Assembly: GCF_026914265.1 (NCBI RefSeq)
Contig: NC_069126.1
Span: forward strand, 36,707,725 to 36,771,724
Reading direction: 5' to 3'
From: Mya arenaria
Taxonomy: Eukaryota; Mollusca; Bivalvia; Myida; Myidae
DNA: 64,000 nt
Shown here: positions 24,941 through 37,200 of the stretch, one piece after another
Numbering within the stretch: the first letter of the stretch is position 1
Layout: each line of letters starts with the position of its first letter
Position numbers and translations under genes: made by a program
The notes under the pieces: model-generated
Told to the model about the DNA's origin: nothing
Seen by the model: the letters and a program-made list of their open reading frames with translations, nothing else
The model's database searches: none

Positions 24941-26535
24941 CAATAAAAAGGACATAATTCAGTTTTTCTTTTTGAGTATCGATAACTGTTCGAAAATAGT
25001 AACTTTATTTATAAAATATCGTTGGCAGTGAAGGCTGTGTGGAATTTGAGCTGGGAGTAGGATTTTGTTATTCGGGTCCCAGAGTTTAGGGATGATTTGT
25101 GCACAGTTACCATAAATGGCCCCGCCCCCAATTATAATTTTTACTAATGTTTTAAATGACTGAATTTTGTTGTTAACAGTGAGTGAAATTACTGGATTTT
25201 GTTGTTGGTAGTGAGTTGACGCTTTATGATATGTTTACTGGTTTAATTATGTATTGTAAGTTTGACCATTAAAACAATTTGGATTTATATTGACTGTGAG
25301 GGTTGGTGTGTGGCCATGATCACGCCAAGGCCGCCTGTGGTTAATAATAATCCTAATGCACCATTTTATTACTACAATATTATGTGAGTGTGCATATTTG
25401 GTGGCAGTGTATGCCAAGTTTGTTCTATCCAACACTTTAACCAGTATATTTACTCCAGATATTACTTAAATACATACATCCTGAGGATTGAAACGGATAA
25501 ATAACTGAAAAAATAATGTATTGTGAATTCAAGAATAATAAATAACAATAATATACGTTCTACAGAATTGAGAAGAAACCAGACACGTGGCAATTGTGGG
25601 GTATTTTCCGAGTCTCTCTTCTGTTCTTCTTGAATCGACTTTGGTGAAAACAAAGCTATTTACAAAGCTGCAGATGTTATTATAAAGTCAAATTAGTGTG
25701 GAATTTTCCGTAAAGTTCAATAAATAAAACAGAATAAATAATCAATAAAAAGGACATAATTCAGTTTTTCTTTTTGAGTATCGATAACTGTTTGAAAAAA
25801 GTAACTTTATTCATAAAATATCGTTGGCAGTGAAGGCTGTGTGGAATTTGAGCTGGGAGTAGGATTTTGTTATTCGGGTCCCAGAATTTAGGGATGATTT
25901 GTGCACAGTTACCATAAATGGCCCCGCCCCCCAATTATAATTTTTACTAATGTTTTAAATGACTGAATTTTGTTGTTAACAGTGAGTGAAATTACTGGAT
26001 TTTGTTGTTGGTAGTGAGTTGACGCTTTATGATATGTTTACTGGTTTAATTATGTATTGTAAGTTTGACCATTAAAACAATTTGGATTTATATTGACTGT
26101 GAGGGTTGGTGTGTGGCCATGATCACGCCAAGGCCGCCTGTGGTTAATAATAATTCTAATGCACCATTTTATTACTACAATATTATGTTAGTGTGCATAT
26201 TTGGTGGCAGTGTATGCCAAGTTTGTTCTATCCAACACTTTAACCAGTATTTACTCCAGATATTACTTAAATACATACATCCTGTGCATTGAGACGGATA
26301 AATAACTGAAAAAATAATGTATTGTGAATTCAAGAATAATAAATAACAATAATATACGTTCTACAGAATTGAGAAGAAACCAGACACGTGGCAATTGTGG
26401 GGTATTTTCCGAGTCTCTCTTCTGTTCTTTTTGAATCAACTTTGGTGAAAACAAAGCTATTTACAAAGCTGCAGATGTTATTATAAAGTCAAATTAGTGT
26501 GGAATTTTCCGTAAAGTTCAATAAATAAAACAAAA
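24941..26535. repeat. Tandem duplication, 802-bp period
   Basis: Two head-to-tail copies (24941-25742 and 25743-26535) are almost identical, with only scattered substitutions and small indels, for example near 25458 against 26250 and 25490 against 26290. Both contain 'gttggcagtgaaggctgtgt'. No gene is recognised in the unit. High identity suggests a recent duplication. It lies upstream of I-kappa-B gene 1. Confidence 0.9.
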
Positions 26536-27528
26536 TATGAGATATTTGCTAGAGAGAGCGCGAGTGCGAAAGCGAGAGTCAGAATGGACGGGAGTTTGTA
26601 GACACTAGTAGTAAAAAGAGACGGTGGGATGTCCTTTGTAGGTATGGATTTAACGGGTTTGCGAAATGCACTTTTTTATCACTAAATAAAGTGTGGCTAA
26701 GCATTATAGGAGTGTTAAAACTAAGATACCGACGACTGGGATCCTTTAACAAATGTTGATATATGCTCAAGTATTGTATTTGAAGTACACACTTTTGAAA
26801 TGCATTAATAACGCCATTTAACAAAAGACTGTAACGTGATTGGTTGATTGACATTGTCAATTAAAGTTAAAGTATCCAATACTTAGTATGAGTTCCTGTG
26901 GGCGAGTAGATACAGTATCTGTTATTCTATTTTGTCTTGACTGTACTTGGCATGGATTCGTTCCCCACTACAACCAGGTTTTATTTATACTTTAATTGTA
27001 TTTTTTTCTGCAATTGCGGTATAAAATAATAAACTAATTAAAATATCTGTGTTTTTAGATGCATTAATACCGGGAAAATTATTTTTGGTGCCAAAACATG
27101 AGCGAGTCCCTTTAAAAAAGAGATAGGTCTGTAGATTCCAGCATTTTCTGGATCAGTTTTCTAGAAAATTGCCAAGACATGCGCAAGACGAGGTACATGC
27201 ATCTGCTTTGTTGAATAGACTAGCAAAAGGAACAGATAATTTATCGGAGATTTCTTTTAGAACAAGGTCCGTTCTCAAGGTCTGGACGAGAGGCTTTACC
27301 GTGTTTGAGAATGCGAAGAGCATTAGATACTTCCTGCGGAAATATATCAATGTTTGATAACATCAGATGTGTTCATTTCTCTTTTTTACAACATCAATAG
27401 GGGTTCAAGCAAATTGACGTTGCACCTGTAAATAAGCTATAGTGGTCATCTTATTATTTGTGCACATGCATGGAAAATGCTTTGTAAATAAATAAATATA
27501 CGTATATGAGGCGATTTTAGGGGAGCGA

Positions 27529-27530
<2 letters not shown>
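26536..27530. other. Intergenic; one unassigned protein-like stretch
   Basis: No recognised gene. After a 'gttttctag' acceptor-like site, a frame at 27169-27357 encodes HAQDEVHASALLNRLAKG and continues to a stop. The opposite strand is also open here (27153-27350). Neither product is recognised and no splice partners were found, so it is left unassigned. Confidence 0.35.
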
Positions 27531-27532
<2 letters not shown>

Positions 27533-27563
<31 letters not shown>

Positions 27564-27709
27564 TGAGTGAGTGCGTGAGTGAGTGAGTGAGTGAGTGAGT
27601 GAGTGAGTGAGTGAGTGAGTGAGTGAGTGAGTGAGTGAGTGAGTGAGTGAGTGAGTGAGTGAGTGAGTGAGTGAGTGAGTGAGTGAGTGAGTGAGTGAGT
27701 GAGTGAGTA
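27533..27709. repeat. Compound microsatellite (GT)n (GAGT)n
   Basis: A GT run is followed by about 35 near-perfect GAGT tetramers with one interruption. The open frame on the minus strand (repeating THSL) is an artefact of the repeat. Confidence 0.95.
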
Positions 27710-28264
27710 AAAAAAACAACATTGAATGAATGAACAAGTTATTGAACTGTTTCAAGACAGTGAGTAAATAATGACCGACACGTTGATTAAATTGTTGCTC
27801 GAGCGACGTAAACGAAAATAAGCACACTTTTGTTTAACTTTTGTATATGGTTTCTTTAATTTTTAACCTGCTTAAATTATAGCGAATGGTTTGGGAACTG
27901 TCTTTCATTTAAGAAAGTAAGAAAAGGCAAATCCATGCAAATATAGTTTAATTAAGGTTAGTTATCTCTAATCACATTTAACGTTACTGGTACGCCCAAA
28001 CATTGGTCTTGGATACCAAACATTGCACCACAAAACTTTAGAAAACTGTGTTTTTAATCAACCACACACTGTATCAATGTAAATATTTGGTGATATGCCC
28101 TTAAATTACAAACACTTTCAGTTTCCGCCGTGCCTTATTCATCGGATGTGACTTTGTGTTAATTTTCCGTAAAATGCATAAATATTGGTCTATGTAAAGT
28201 TTACGGTCAAAAATTAATTTAAGAATAATGATGAAAATTTTGCGTAGTATTGTATAATAACAGA

Positions 28265-31200
28265 ATGCATGTAATTATCATAGAATTAGCTCTGCTCTCT
28301 TTCGTGGGTAAGTTGTACAAACATGTACTTTCAGCGTTATTTATAGATATATTTCTTTATTGTAAATTGTTTGTTTTAGCATACTCCTTAAATTAAATCC
28401 TCACCGAATTATATGTAAAAATGAAATGCATGTTCTGCCTACTATAACTAAGGTGATCATTTTTATTTCAGCATCTTACACTGGAGGAGTAAACGCCAGT
28501 AAGTCTTTTTTATACCTTCACATTCATTAGAACTAGTCTAAGATCGTTTGGTGAAGGCAACATTGGCCATCGAGTTAGGGCCATAACTAAGTGCGCGACG
28601 CCATCTTGAATATGGTGAAATGTGTGCCCTAATATTTGAAGATCAAACACATTTTTCATGTGTCCAGAATATCATTCATGACACTTGACATATCAATTCT
28701 ATAACTGCTCGTTGCACATGTCCAGCACCATTTAACGGTGCGTCCGCAACATTGAAGTTTGCATCTTCCGTTGATGAAGTTGTACGTTCATATTGCCACA
28801 ATAAAAGGTAGGTGATGTTATTATTTGGTCATGAACAAACTTTACATATTCTTTAACTTCATCAAAGTTTGTAACATCTCGCTCTCGTTTAGTAACATAG
28901 TTTGTTTGTATTCCGTAATTATTTGACCAAAATATCCTCAAGTTTCAGACTCAATGTTTTGATTAAGGCAGATAATACTCAGATAAAAAATATTTATATG
29001 TGTATGATACAAAGTAATTATTTATTATTATTTGTTAGTATTTATTTTGGATAATGTTGGATTATGTAGACAGCTGTAAGCAGATACGACTCGTTTTGGT
29101 TTCTTTTTTTAAAATCGCCTCTCATACACACACTTTGCAGAACGGTTTTACGGATGTTTAAAGGGAATGCATTTATTAAGAATATATATACTGTTATAAA
29201 TAAAGCTTAATACGAATAGCACATGATGAATACATTTCAATATGAATAGCATACATGTACTTAGTATGATGGTATAACACTTAAAATACTAGATGACTGC
29301 ACGGCAATCTTTCGCTAATACAAAGTTAGTCATTCTAAAATGTCGTCCAGGCTTTTTTAATGATGGTTAGCCTAGCAGGCATCACAAGTATCAGTCGCAA
29401 CAGTGTCACTACTTGGCTGATCAGTGCCAACCACAATGGCGTCATCTACTGGCACAGGCCAACGACCGATCATAATGTCACTGTTTCCTTCGACGGCTTG
29501 TCCTTGACCATGATTCTCAGTGTGTGGAGTTAGGTGGTAAGAGCCGTGTGTTCTAGACCACTTACATGTTCAGGATGAAGTCCTCGAAGGGATCAGTGTC
29601 GCCCTGAATACTCTTTAAACGAACATCCTGAAGGCGGCGATATCGCCGTAAGCCGGGCTAGTCGAATCGTTCCCAATCAAACTGCAACACCAGGTCGAAG
29701 GCACTCATGTGCGATGCCTACTTCAAACCGCTTTGGCATCTTCCGTCTCCGTGGCACAGTGGGTTATTATACACCCAATGTGTCCAGCTTGGACATCCCA
29801 ATTTTGGTAAAAAGATGCGTCATCTCAGCGGCTGCTTAGGATCGATACAGTCACCTTGGCAGCGGCCTGGCCATCGCACGCGGATAGGTCTTCGTGGTGC
29901 AGAGTACTGCTTGGGTAGCCACTATCTCTACATATCGCATAAGTAAAAGAGACGCCGAACAAAAAGTCAAAGGAGTTCATTTCTACCTTGACTCCAACGG
30001 TTCTTGCCCTACAAGATTCACATGCGCTCTTCCAGAGCTACTGAAGTACAGAGTAATTGTCCAACACACTCTTGAGACACTTAGCTTTTACAGTCCATCC
30101 TTTGGGGCACAGCAAACTGAACCATGGCGTTTGTGGGGACATCTCCTTCTTTTGGGACTCGACATCGCGTCTCTTTGAATATGAATGTTTCACCAGTTTG
30201 GAAATCTGAACTGTCAGAGAGTCCCGCATCTTTGTCCCGTGTATTGCGTCTCCATCAGCTAGGTTCAATGCGTGACCGTAGCAGTGGGTGTAGAAGGCCC
30301 GCGGTTCCTTCTTCAGTATGTTGACAGCATCCCTTTCATGGCACCAAACATGTCACTTGCCCAGACTTAGCATTGGCCCCTGCAGTTTCATCCGGACCAT
30401 CGCATACTCTATGATGGATGTTAGAGTTGCCGCATCTATGAACAGAACCATATACAATCAAATAAATTACTCGCGTGCGTCTAGGTTGGCACAAGACAAG
30501 AACAACCTGTTCCTAATAGGATGAATCTGTTGTCTCGTCACCCACGGTCGTGAAGAAACGTGTGGTTCTTGACGTCTATCACCAGATTTCGCAGGATATG
30601 TAGCGTCATTAACTACAAGATCTCAATCTGCATGTCGGCTAGCGTATACTTGTTGGTCTCTTTCTGAACTCAGGACAAGATAAAGGAGTCCACCTGCTCT
30701 GTTCGGCATCGTGACCTCGAAGCGTGAGTCCCCGACTAGCAAGGTTACGCATGCTACGAAGAACGGTCAGTAGCTGCCGACGGTTGCTTTCTTTTTCTTG
30801 TGTGTAGGCGGTGGATATCGTCTCCGCTATGTCTTTGGACTTAGAAACTTAGCATTGCTATACATCATACTGCTCTGAATAATTATGCTTAATACTATAA
30901 GTTTTGGATTTTAAAGTTAACGATTTCAATTTTATTTTATATAATTGAATATGTTTGTTATGTGTAATTCCCCCTCGCACACCTGCTATTGCAATGCCAT
31001 GGGTTTAAGTAATTATAAAAACGATGAACTGCATTAAAGTTAAAAATAGATGCTCTGGTCTATTTTGTTCTATTCTGTTCTATAATCAATAAGAGTGGAC
31101 CTCTTTTGTGCATGCAGACAAAAAAAGCAGTTTCATACAGGTATTTCTTTAATCTTTGCACGTGTGCATAGCCGAGAGTGTAAGATAGGTTCATTCGTAC

Positions 31201-34200
31201 CCGAGCGTTTTGTTTTGCGGACACGATTGTTTTCGCTGGAACTCATTAGTGCGTAGTGAAAAGTTACAATCGAGGACTTATTTTATCTCTTACCGTGGGC
31301 AAGATAAGGATTTCCACCGTTACCAAAAAAATGGATCTACTGGGATAAATATATTTCCAGCAGGCAAATATTTGGATCTACCAAGGTAGATGTCCACCTC
31401 TCACCCAATAGGTCGTGGGTTCAAATCCGACCAGGGAAACAATCCCTTTCCTCCTTAAATTGACACTAGTACCGGTCCCTGCTCAGAAAAACGGACTATA
31501 TAAATTCAGATATTGTACAGCGGATACAGTTTGTGTAAGGGCAAATTACACCAATTCGGAAGTGAATACTCGTTGCCTTTTTACTTGTAATTAACAAATG
31601 CCAGTGAATCAAGTCATGGTAATACCATGATCTCAGATCATTGGCTTCTTCCCATCTTTATAGTCTTTGAAGCAGAATGGTGTGTGATTTCAAAAACAGG
31701 ATGAACATGCTGGAGATCTACTTTTTATTTGTTTCCATTTTCACCGCATTGTTATTACTCGTACCCTTGATATTGTCATTTTACCGAATACACAGTGGTT
31801 ACGTTCAACCAATTTTTGGATTTTCTTATGACATTCGGAGCTCCTTGGCCATTTTATCGAAAACAACCTTTGTTTTCGATAAAATGGCCGGGGAGTTCCG
31901 AATGTTCTTATGAGAAACGCAACGTTGAAGGGGAGGTTTTCCCCAAATGTATGACGGGATTTGGTTTGAAAATAGAGGTACACCTCTACATTTTAGAAGT
32001 TGACACAAATAGTACGCCAGTATCGTGTGTGATTTATATCAGCTAAAGCTGTCTTCACGATCGAGTTTAATTCTGTTAGCATTTGTTTTTATTCTTCAAG
32101 TCGTTGTTTGGTACGTATTTGACCCTCGAATGATATGATTATATCACTCATTACATCAAACACTGAGCGGAATGCTTGCATGACATAGGCGTCCACTAGG
32201 GATTCTGTATTCGGACAAAACATTTAAGTGAAAACAGACAAAACAGCATATATTACTTAAGGTATGCGATGTATAAACAAGCTTTTCGTTTTTTCGTTTT
32301 ATCGCACCATTCACCATTCACCATTGGCCGTAATGTTAAACTTTGATGCCTGGTGACCCCGTATAAGTTTGGTATAGTTTGAAGGGATGTTGATTGCTGA
32401 TAATTAACATGTAAAATAAATGAACGAAAATACATTATAAATAAAGTTATTGTGTATTTTTGTTCATTATTTGCAATGAAAGCGGACCTGAAATAACATA
32501 GTTCGGCATCTTTCAAGGCTTAAAAGGATTTTTTTGTATTATTCGGTTTTAAGTTTATTAGCATTTCAACCCTTTCAAATAATACCAAAATAATATGGGG
32601 CCACAACGCATTCAAAGTTTACATAATTATACATCAGATACCTTTAAAACATTGCGTACTGAATCGCACATAGCTACGACCATGATTCAAAAGGATTTTA
32701 CAAACAATGACTACAATTAATTTTTTTGGAGTCAAAGGGTGTCGAATAGGCCGAGAGCAACTAATTATATTGTAAATAGGCTCATTAACATTGCTCATTT
32801 CTTAGATACGTAACAGTCCCTAACAATGTGCAGGTCGCATACTTTTGCAGCGATGCAAACTACCCGATTAGCATTTATCTATATCTTACAAAATTAAACG
32901 CTTTGATAATGTGAGTCAACGTATCGTTTGCAAAAGTTATCTAAAAGAAAAAAAAAACACAAGTTATTTATCAACGTTCCAGGTGTATGCCAAAACAGCC
33001 TTTTGAAAGGACGTAACGTGACGTTAACGGCATCCACGTCACAACAGCCATCTGTCGCGCACGGGCCTGAACGTGTCTTGCTGGATACACTTCAGCAAAA
33101 AGACCCTCAAGGGCATTTGCTAGCGGGATCATGGGTCGCCGGAACACATGACAACAAACAATATCTTCAGGTAGCATAAAACCTTTCCCATTTCCAGGGC
33201 ACAGAGTTTGTTATGCATTTCTGTCTGAATCCTGGTAATTTGTAATATAGTATATTCTATTTGATACTGTACAAAATAGCATCAACTGTTTAATAATTTG
33301 CCTTCTTTTTAACACGTGTCTTTATCATCGTGTTGATTACCGCGTCACAAAGTCTTCGACAAAATGCAACAATTCAAAGCATTGTTTAGGCTTCTTTAAA
33401 TGATGTTCTTGAGATTTTGTTTAAAGTATATTTGTGTTCATTCTATCTAAATTTTTGTTTGTAATTTAAAACATGTATGGTTATATATACACGTGTCATT
33501 CGAGTGTTCAGAACTTTGTTAATTTAAAAACTCTGTCAACCTTATCGTTGTTAACTTTCAAATGTCGAAGTCCCGTGAACACAATAATGATCTGAAGTAT
33601 TTCAGCATTACAATTTTTTTAAAAATACTTAAGCTGCTCTTCTTCTTTTTTTGTTCTAAATAAATCAGCATACGATTAAAATGTCGCACTTAAAAAGGTA
33701 ATTACGATGCCTTTAAACATCTCTGAACATTCGGCTAAACACGAATAATATATTTGGTATTTCAATTTAAGCTTAAACGCTTTTAAGTATATTCGCTTTA
33801 AAGCTGCACTCTCACAGATAGAATGTTTGACAACTTTATATAATTTTTGTCTTGGAGCATTTTGCTAAAATGCATGGAAACTAGTGATATAAGACGTCTG
33901 ACAAAAATCAGATCGAAGATTTTCATATTTAAGTTAAGTCCTAACTGGTTTGCAGATATTTCCGTAAAATAATGACTCATTCCAAGACAATACGTAAAAA
34001 AAGTTGTCGAAACGGTAAACCTGTGAGAGTGCAGCTTTAAAGTATATTCATTTTGGAACATATTCATATAACCTATTGCATGTCACATGTCTACACATAG
34101 TTGGAGTTTGCGGACCCGAGCGTGATACGGGGCTTGGTGACACAGGGACGAAACGGCTGCTGTGCCCAGTGGGTATCCGAGTACACGGTCTCGGTAAGCC

Positions 34201-37200
34201 CGGACTGCCAGACATGGACGCCCGTTGACTCTGGACAGGTATACGCTATGTCACTATGCATACCATGCCTTTTCCACTGGAGAAAGTAACCACATATAAG
34301 AAACCAATATTTGTTAAACTGGTTAAGCCTGTTGTTTTTGTGTACATGTATTGAACAGATTATTCTTTTGCACACACATGCGGATCTCATGCATTTAGCG
34401 CTGTTGAACCGTTTTTATTGACAGGAGTAATTTAGAACATGTTTTACATTGGATCTATCTTTTATTAGTGCTTTCACCTTTTCCCAACAATCATTTGGAC
34501 AAAAAACAATAATATAAAAAGCAAAGCAGTAATGTATAAATTAATTATCGAAAAGAATTCCATATCTGGAAGATTTTTTATTTAAGTAATCACTATTGTT
34601 AACAATGCTTTTAACAATGGCTTAAACTGCACCATTCTTGTTTTGTTTCATCACAGAAGTTCACTGGAAATAACGATCAAGATTCCAAGGTGTCAAACAT
34701 GTTGGATTGCCCGATAACAGCAAAATGCATAAGGGTGTACCCTACAAAATGGAACGGCAAGATCGCAATGCGATTAGACGTTCTCGGATGCCCTATTCGC
34801 CAAACCCCAGTGCCATCGACAACCACCAGCACAACCACAACCACAACACCTGCAACTACTGCAACATCGTCAACCACGACTGTAACAACACCGACTATGT
34901 CAACCACGACTTCAACAACACGGACGCCCACTACGACTGTAACAACAACAACACCAATCACGAGTGCAACAACAACAGCAGCAACAACAACACCAACGAC
35001 GACTGCAAAAACAACGACTTCAACCACACCTGCAACAACACCAACGACGACTGCAAAAACAACGACTTCAACCACACCTGCAACAACACCAACGACGTCA
35101 ACCACGACTGCAACAACGACTTCTGCGACACAAGCGACGACTACTTTACCCAGTTCTTCTGCAAGCACAACAACACCACCTCTTACTACATCATCTACAC
35201 AATTGTCAACGACAACTGGTACAATGTAGACATTTCACATACAATTTAACTTTCATTAAAATTAAGTTACATTTCATAACCGATTTTTGAGAAAGTATAT
35301 TCATAAATATACAATTAACGCTTATTTTGAATAGTTTATTATTTCTTTACATTCTAGGAGGAGCATGTGCCGATCACGGAGGTATTGACTGCAAGATGAT
35401 GAACGTCTACTTGTCAATCTGCACTAGAACAGTACCTGCGACCGCTTATTGCCAGAGCTTTTGTGGACTGTGTGGACCTTCTACAACAACAACCAACCCA
35501 ACTTCAAAAATCTCCACAACATCTCAAGCAGTGGCAACAACAACCTCTATGGCATCCACTGTGTCTAACACAACACCGAGTACAACAACATCTGTATCAA
35601 CAAATGCGCCGAAAAATTGTACTGATAAACCAGGAGTCGACTGCCATGTTCTTGATTCGTCATTGAGCATATGCGCTCATCCAAGCACAGCTCAGATGTA
35701 CTGCCCCAAGTACTGTCAAATGTGTGGCCCAACTACACTGGCATTGTCCACTGCAACTTCATCAACACAGTCTCAAACTGCATCGCCTTCAACAACTACG
35801 CCATCAGTCACTTCTACGTTCTCGACACGGCCATCTTCAACTCCAACGACTACATTAAGTTCAACAACAGGTGCTCAATCCACGGGGTCATCATCGACAA
35901 CTACCAAAACAACGCTTCAGTTTTCATCTACTTCTACACCTGCTTGCCATGATAAGCCTGGAGTGGATTGCAAACTCATGGATATTTCTCTTGGAATCTG
36001 TAAACATTATAATCTTTCGAAACTATATTGCCCTAGTTATTGTATGAACTGTGGATTGACATCAATTAATCCATCTACGGCATCTACGTCGACAATGGCG
36101 ACAACAACATCGACAGTTCCGATTTCAACACAAACTTTAGCCTTAAGTTCACCATCACCAGCGCTTCAAACGTCAACAATATCAAAAGCAACAACAACAT
36201 TTATCCAAACAAACAGCACAACACCAAAATCGGTTCAAACAACAACACCACCACCAAGCACAGCTTCAACAACACCACCACCAAGCACAACATCAACAAC
36301 TTTAAGTACCACAAAACCAAATTGTACTGACAGCCCTTCTGTTGACTGCAAATTACTTGATACATCATTACAGATATGTAGCAATCATATGTTAGCGCAG
36401 CAGTATTGCAAACGTTACTGTAATGTATGCGGTGTGACAACTGCAGCTTCTGGTATAAATACGTCATCATCACAACCCAATACATCTCAGATTTCAACTG
36501 CTTCGCCATCTTATACAAATCCTTCAACAACCACAACATTAACAACCTCGTCTACCCAATCCAGTTCAACAGTTACGAGTCTTTTAGGAAATGCAACAGC
36601 ATCCTCACAGTTATCAAACCAGTCTAGTTCAACACTAGTTTCAACAGTCACTAGTCCTTCAACAACTTCAACAACAATGACACAAGTATCAAGTCAGTCA
36701 AATTTAAAACCAAATGCGTCTACGACCTTATCAACAACTTTTTCGACATCATCACTTTCGAACACCCAAACAACACAACAGACAAATACGACATCAACGG
36801 CAATTGCTCCCTCACCACAAACGAGTCGATCCCCTACTTGTGTCGATAAAAATGCGGTAGATTGCAGTCTTCTTGATTCAACGTTAGGAATATGCAAAGT
36901 CATATCAACTGCTCAAATATATTGTCCTAATTTTTGCGGACTTTGTGGATCTTCACTTGGTTTAGTTTCAACAACCACTGCAATACAACCTAAAAGTACA
37001 CAGTCATCACAATCTTCTGCAAGTAGAACACAACCACAAAGCACGCAGCCATCGCAATCTACTGCAAGTAGCACAAAACCTCAAAGCACACAGTCATCGC
37101 CATCTTCTGTAAGTAGCACACAACCGCAAAGCACACAGTCATCGCCATCTTCTGTAAGTAGCACACAACCGCAAAGCACGCAGCCATCGCAATCTCCTGC

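Noticed and set aside
24941-26535. Paired long terminal repeats of a retroelement
   Set aside because: The two copies abut directly with no internal coding region, and no primer-binding or polypurine-tract arrangement was seen. A simple tandem duplication explains it. No virus-derived element was identified elsewhere in the window either.
27405-27827. 140-codon minus-strand frame with THSL repeats
   Set aside because: It is the translation of a GAGT microsatellite.
35210-35229. Mucin gene ending at the stop at 35227-35229
   Set aside because: A donor (ACTG|GTACAA) just before this stop joins in phase to the acceptor at 35357, linking the Thr-rich linker to the first ShKT domain. A separate gene starting at 35327 would lack a signal peptide of good quality.
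34677-35290. Overlapping open frames on both strands (Val-rich antisense, Asn-rich and Gln-rich sense frames)
   Set aside because: They are shadows of the Thr-rich linker (ACN codon runs) in exon 5 of the mucin gene. Only the frame that continues the discoidin domain fits the splice phases.
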